Below, one piece after another: positions 61,641 to 64,000 of a stretch of 64,000 nt of DNA (position 1 is the stretch's first letter; each line of letters opens with the position of its first letter). The stretch covers positions 1 to 64,000 of the forward strand of contig JACKCR010000004.1 in the NCBI GenBank assembly GCA_020633975.1, given 5' to 3'. The notes below the pieces were generated by a model. That model searched no databases. It saw only the letters and a program-made list of their open reading frames with translations, and was not told where the DNA came from. The position numbers and the translations under genes were made by a program. The DNA comes from Candidatus Eiseniibacteriota bacterium. Its GTDB lineage: Bacteria; Eisenbacteria; RBG-16-71-46; CAIMUX01.

Positions 61641-62066
61641 ATGGGAAGGATCATCATCGGAGCGCTCGTCATCCTCGTCGCTCTGCTCGGGCTGAAGCAG
61701 TTCAGCCAGTCGCAGAAGGGAGCGGACGCTCCTGCGACCGGTGGGGACGTCGCCGCGTCCACGGAGCTGATCTCATACATCACGCACGGCGAGGCCGTGG
61801 AGGTCGCTGCGTTCGTGCCCGACCAGGGATACGCGATCGTGGAGTTCACCGCGGATTGGTGACCAGGCTGTCGCCAGTTGGCGCCTCAGTTGGAGGCCCG
61901 AGTCCAAGAAATGCAGATTCCGCTCCGTAAGGTCGACATCGTGAAGTGGGGATCTCCCGTCGCGACTCAGTACGCGATCCAGTCGATCCCTGCCCTCTGG
62001 CTCTACAAGGACGGCAAGCTCGTCACCAAGGACAGCCAGCAGGTCTTCAAACACCTCAACTCGTAG
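61641..62066 (+). CDS. Membrane-anchored thioredoxin-like selenoprotein (Sec-Pro-Gly-Cys)
   Basis: The 141-codon frame starts at ATG 61641 (AGGAGA upstream), with an N-terminal membrane anchor (IIIGALVILVALLGL, 4-18) and an extracytoplasmic thioredoxin fold. UGA at 61860-61862 (residue 74) falls in EFTADW-U-PGC-RQLAP, exactly where thioredoxins have the first redox Cys; the second is Cys77. The later QSIPALWLYKDGK has the cis-Pro and strand of thioredoxins. The frame continues to 62066. A SECIS-like hairpin follows the UGA. It is probably a periplasmic thiol or seleno-disulfide reductase or peroxide-reducing partner of the SelW-like protein; the electron donor is unknown. Confidence 0.87.
61868..61889 (+). 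promoter_or_regulatory. Bacterial SECIS element of the thioredoxin-like gene
   Basis: CGCC (61872-61875) pairs with GGCG (61880-61883) around AGTT, extended by CTG (61868-61870) with CAG (61887-61889) across an internal loop. The apical CCAGUU-GG matches that of the preceding gene's element. The loop lies 14-17 bases after the UGA. Confidence 0.65.
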
Positions 62067-62105
62067 CCCACCCCCCTCGCGTCCAAGGTGACGTGCTCTG
62101 GGCGC

Positions 62106-64000
62106 TCAGTCGGCCAGGACCTCGACCACATAGAGCGGCTCGAGGTCCTGTCCGGTTCTAGCCCACGGAGTCCAGACGACGGCGAGTTCCTCGACCGAGA
62201 TCTCGGACTTCTTCGGTGGGATCTCCACCCGCTCCAGCTCGAGGTTTTGAACTTCGAACTCGTTCTTCATCTCGTCCACTTCCGATTGGAACTCCCGCTC
62301 GAGATCTGCGAGTTCAGCTTGCAGGCTCTCGAGGTTGTCCTCTGCCCGGCCCAGATCCCCTTGTTCCCGCGAAACCCTCGATGCGCTCCGCATCGCGGTC
62401 GTCGCACGCCCGACGTTGGTCGAACTCACCTTCTTCTTCCCGAAGAACGCCCCGAGCACGGTCGCGCCGACGGAGATCGCCGTCTGGAACTTCTGTTGCT
62501 TGAGTTGATCCTCCTCGCGCGCGATCCGCTCTTCTGCCTTCGAGATCTTGTTTCGGACCGTGTCGAGCTTCTTCTCGTACTTCTCGCGGAGCTTGCCCAC
62601 TCGAAGGTCCCGCTCCTCGCGCGAGGCCAGGGCAAGTCGGCCCCGGAACTCGGCCTCGGACTCTTCCGGGGCAGACACCGTGTCGAGGGAGTCGCATGCC
62701 ATGAGCGCGAGGAGCTCAGTGCGGTAAAGGGACTGGACCAGTGATTTCGACCAAGACTTGTAGGTGGCGGGACGTTCTGCCTCCACCGGCAGATCGCCGA
62801 ACGTGGCGCCTGGAGCGGGTGCATCGTCATAGTCGAGTTCGGGCGTGATCCGCTCCAACCCGTCCCAAGGAGTGCGGGCCGTCTCCGGGTCCAGCAGAGC
62901 CATGACGAAGCGATCCACCCAGACGTCGACGTCGTACTTGGCCCTGGTGTAGTGGAGTCGTGTCTTCGCGATGAGCGTCGGCCGATAGACGATCGAGCTC
63001 GAGTCGACACGGCCCGTCCATGCGAGGAACCGTTCAGTGACGTCGGGCGGAAGTAGCGGGCGCGGGGGAGTCGCGGCGGCCTCGCTGCCGGCCGGCTTTC
63101 CGGTGGGTGCTGGGCTGCCCACGGATGTCGTGTCACCGCTGCCCCTCTGCGCTCCGGCGATCTTCGGCGCCGTTCGTCTCGGATCCATCAGAACCTGGAT
63201 CTGTTGCCGGGTCAGCGGTCCACGCAGGTAGGAGAGCGCCCACCGGGTGTGGAAGAGCGTCGGCTCCGCGTCGTGCACGTTGTTCATGAGGAAGACGCGC
63301 TTGCCCAAGCCGGAGAGGAGAGTGTCCATCTGAGCCCGGTCGAAGGACTGCGAGTTTGCGGCGGCCGCTCCTTCGAGACCGTCGATGACCCGCATCTTGT
63401 CCCGCTCCGTTTGCAGTCGCCCGAGGAACCAGGTTCCGCAGTTCGAGAGGCCCTTGTAGTCGAGATCGACCGGGTTCTGCGTCGAGAGCACGACGCCGAC
63501 ACCGAAAGCGCGTGCCTGCTTGAGCAGGGTCAGCATCGGTGTCTTGGACGGCGGGTTCTTGGACGGCGGGAAGTAGCCGAAGATCTCGTCCATGTAGAGG
63601 AGAGCACGGAGGCTCGAGGTGCCGCTCTGGACTCTCATCCACGAGATCAACTCGTTGAGGAGCAGCGTGACGAAGAACATACGCTCCGCCTCGGAGAGGT
63701 GGGCGATCGACAGGATCGCGATGCGCGGCCTTCCGTCTGGGGCGTAGAGCAGCTTCGGGATCTCCAGAGGATCGCCTTCCATCCAGACCGAGAACCCGGG
63801 CGATGCGAGTAGGTTGTTGAGCCGCATCGAGAGGCCCAGGCGGTCCTTCGCGGGGAAGATCGCCTCCAAGTCCATCACTCCGATCCGGTCGAACGGTGGG
63901 CTCTGGATCTCTCGGATCATGCTCGGCAAGTCGAGGGATCGACCTTCCCGCCAGGCACGATCGAGAAGATTCGCGAGGAGGATGTGCTCCCGGCTTTGGA
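62106..64000 (-). CDS. HerA/DUF87-type ATPase, 5' end cut by window edge
   Basis: The frame is open from the right edge, so 631 residues are visible and the Walker A motif is presumably outside. Visible ATPase parts are a Walker B strand ALLYMDEIFGYFP, VLSTQNPVDLDYKGLSNCGTW (sensor/Arg region) and GKRVFLMNNVHD, in the order of HerA/FtsK-like P-loop helicases. After the ATPase come a Pro/Ala linker, a helical domain and a long charged coiled coil (about 450-590) enclosing a glycine-rich hydrophobic hairpin (VGATVLGAFFGKKK). The likely role is nucleic-acid translocation or another ring motor; substrate unknown. It is convergent with the selenoprotein pair, 39 bp between stops. Confidence 0.82.
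   Translation of the reverse strand, partial: QSREHILLANLLDRAWREGRSLDLPSMIREIQSPPFDRIGVMDLEAIFPAKDRLGLSMRLNNLLASPGFSVWMEGDPLEIPKLLYAPDGRPRIAILSIAHLSEAERMFFVTLLLNELISWMRVQSGTSSLRALLYMDEIFGYFPPSKNPPSKTPMLTLLKQARAFGVGVVLSTQNPVDLDYKGLSNCGTWFLGRLQTERDKMRVIDGLEGAAAANSQSFDRAQMDTLLSGLGKRVFLMNNVHDAEPTLFHTRWALSYLRGPLTRQQIQVLMDPRRTAPKIAGAQRGSGDTTSVGSPAPTGKPAGSEAAATPPRPLLPPDVTERFLAWTGRVDSSSIVYRPTLIAKTRLHYTRAKYDVDVWVDRFVMALLDPETARTPWDGLERITPELDYDDAPAPGATFGDLPVEAERPATYKSWSKSLVQSLYRTELLALMACDSLDTVSAPEESEAEFRGRLALASREERDLRVGKLREKYEKKLDTVRNKISKAEERIAREEDQLKQQKFQTAISVGATVLGAFFGKKKVSSTNVGRATTAMRSASRVSREQGDLGRAEDNLESLQAELADLEREFQSEVDEMKNEFEVQNLELERVEIPPKKSEISVEELAVVWTPWARTGQDLEPLYVVEVLAD

Overview
The window is GC-rich, gene-dense bacterial DNA (64 kb, about 48 genes on both strands, no tRNA, rRNA, insertion sequence or CRISPR array seen). 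Signal peptides, lipoprotein signals, outer-membrane beta-barrels, a PorV/UPF0164-type barrel, FlgD-like C-terminal sorting domains, a GWxTD protein and DUF11 repeats point to a diderm of the FCB side of the tree (Eisenbacteria, Latescibacterota or Gemmatimonadota-like). This is inferred from family content only, because there is no marker gene in the window.

Layout. 1-6.4 kb: a LysR regulator cut by the left edge, divergent from a DHA2-type MFS exporter; a small barrel and a DUF2306 membrane protein; an uncharacterised pair of divergent genes; a GT39-type glycosyltransferase. 6.5-14.9 kb, minus strand: an SDR/DUF2867 protein with a disrupted start, a secreted TIM-barrel protein with a sorting tail, a class III aminotransferase, an ADP-forming acyl-CoA synthetase and a GT4 glycosyltransferase. 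15-18.6 kb: DinB, a ZU5 lipoprotein, an Old Yellow Enzyme, a YfcE phosphoesterase and a DUF1232 protein.

18.8-35.2 kb: five genes joined stop-to-start. They encode a 3444-residue secreted repeat protein, a PorV-like barrel with a TPR domain, a membrane SpoIIE phosphatase fused to an RsbW-type kinase domain, a STAS antagonist and a GAF histidine kinase. The order suggests a surface protein, its outer-membrane partner and a partner-switching module regulated as one unit. 35.3-40.7 kb: an MFS transporter, gdhA with a structured leader, a pseudoknotted candidate RNA, a membrane histidine kinase and a response regulator.

40.6-47.8 kb, minus strand: a complete group 3d NAD-linked [NiFe] hydrogenase (hoxF-U-Y-H and its maturation protease) with a hybrid kinase upstream and a receiver-only protein downstream. 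48-60.5 kb: a DMT transporter, a CHAT-like membrane protein, a thioesterase, an esterase, an EVE protein, an 850-bp intergenic region with a clear terminator and repeats, CorA, a GWxTD lipoprotein and a small barrel behind a cobalamin-riboswitch-like leader. 60.5-64 kb: a membrane FnIII-like protein, two adjacent selenoprotein genes that ordinary gene calling breaks at in-frame UGA (a SelW-like Rdx protein and a membrane-anchored thioredoxin with a Sec-Pro-Gly-Cys site), and a HerA/DUF87-type ATPase cut by the right edge.

The most notable items are the selenoprotein pair, the giant-protein/partner-switch operon with its undescribed ~315-residue repeat, and the pseudoknotted RNA between gdhA and the sensor kinase.
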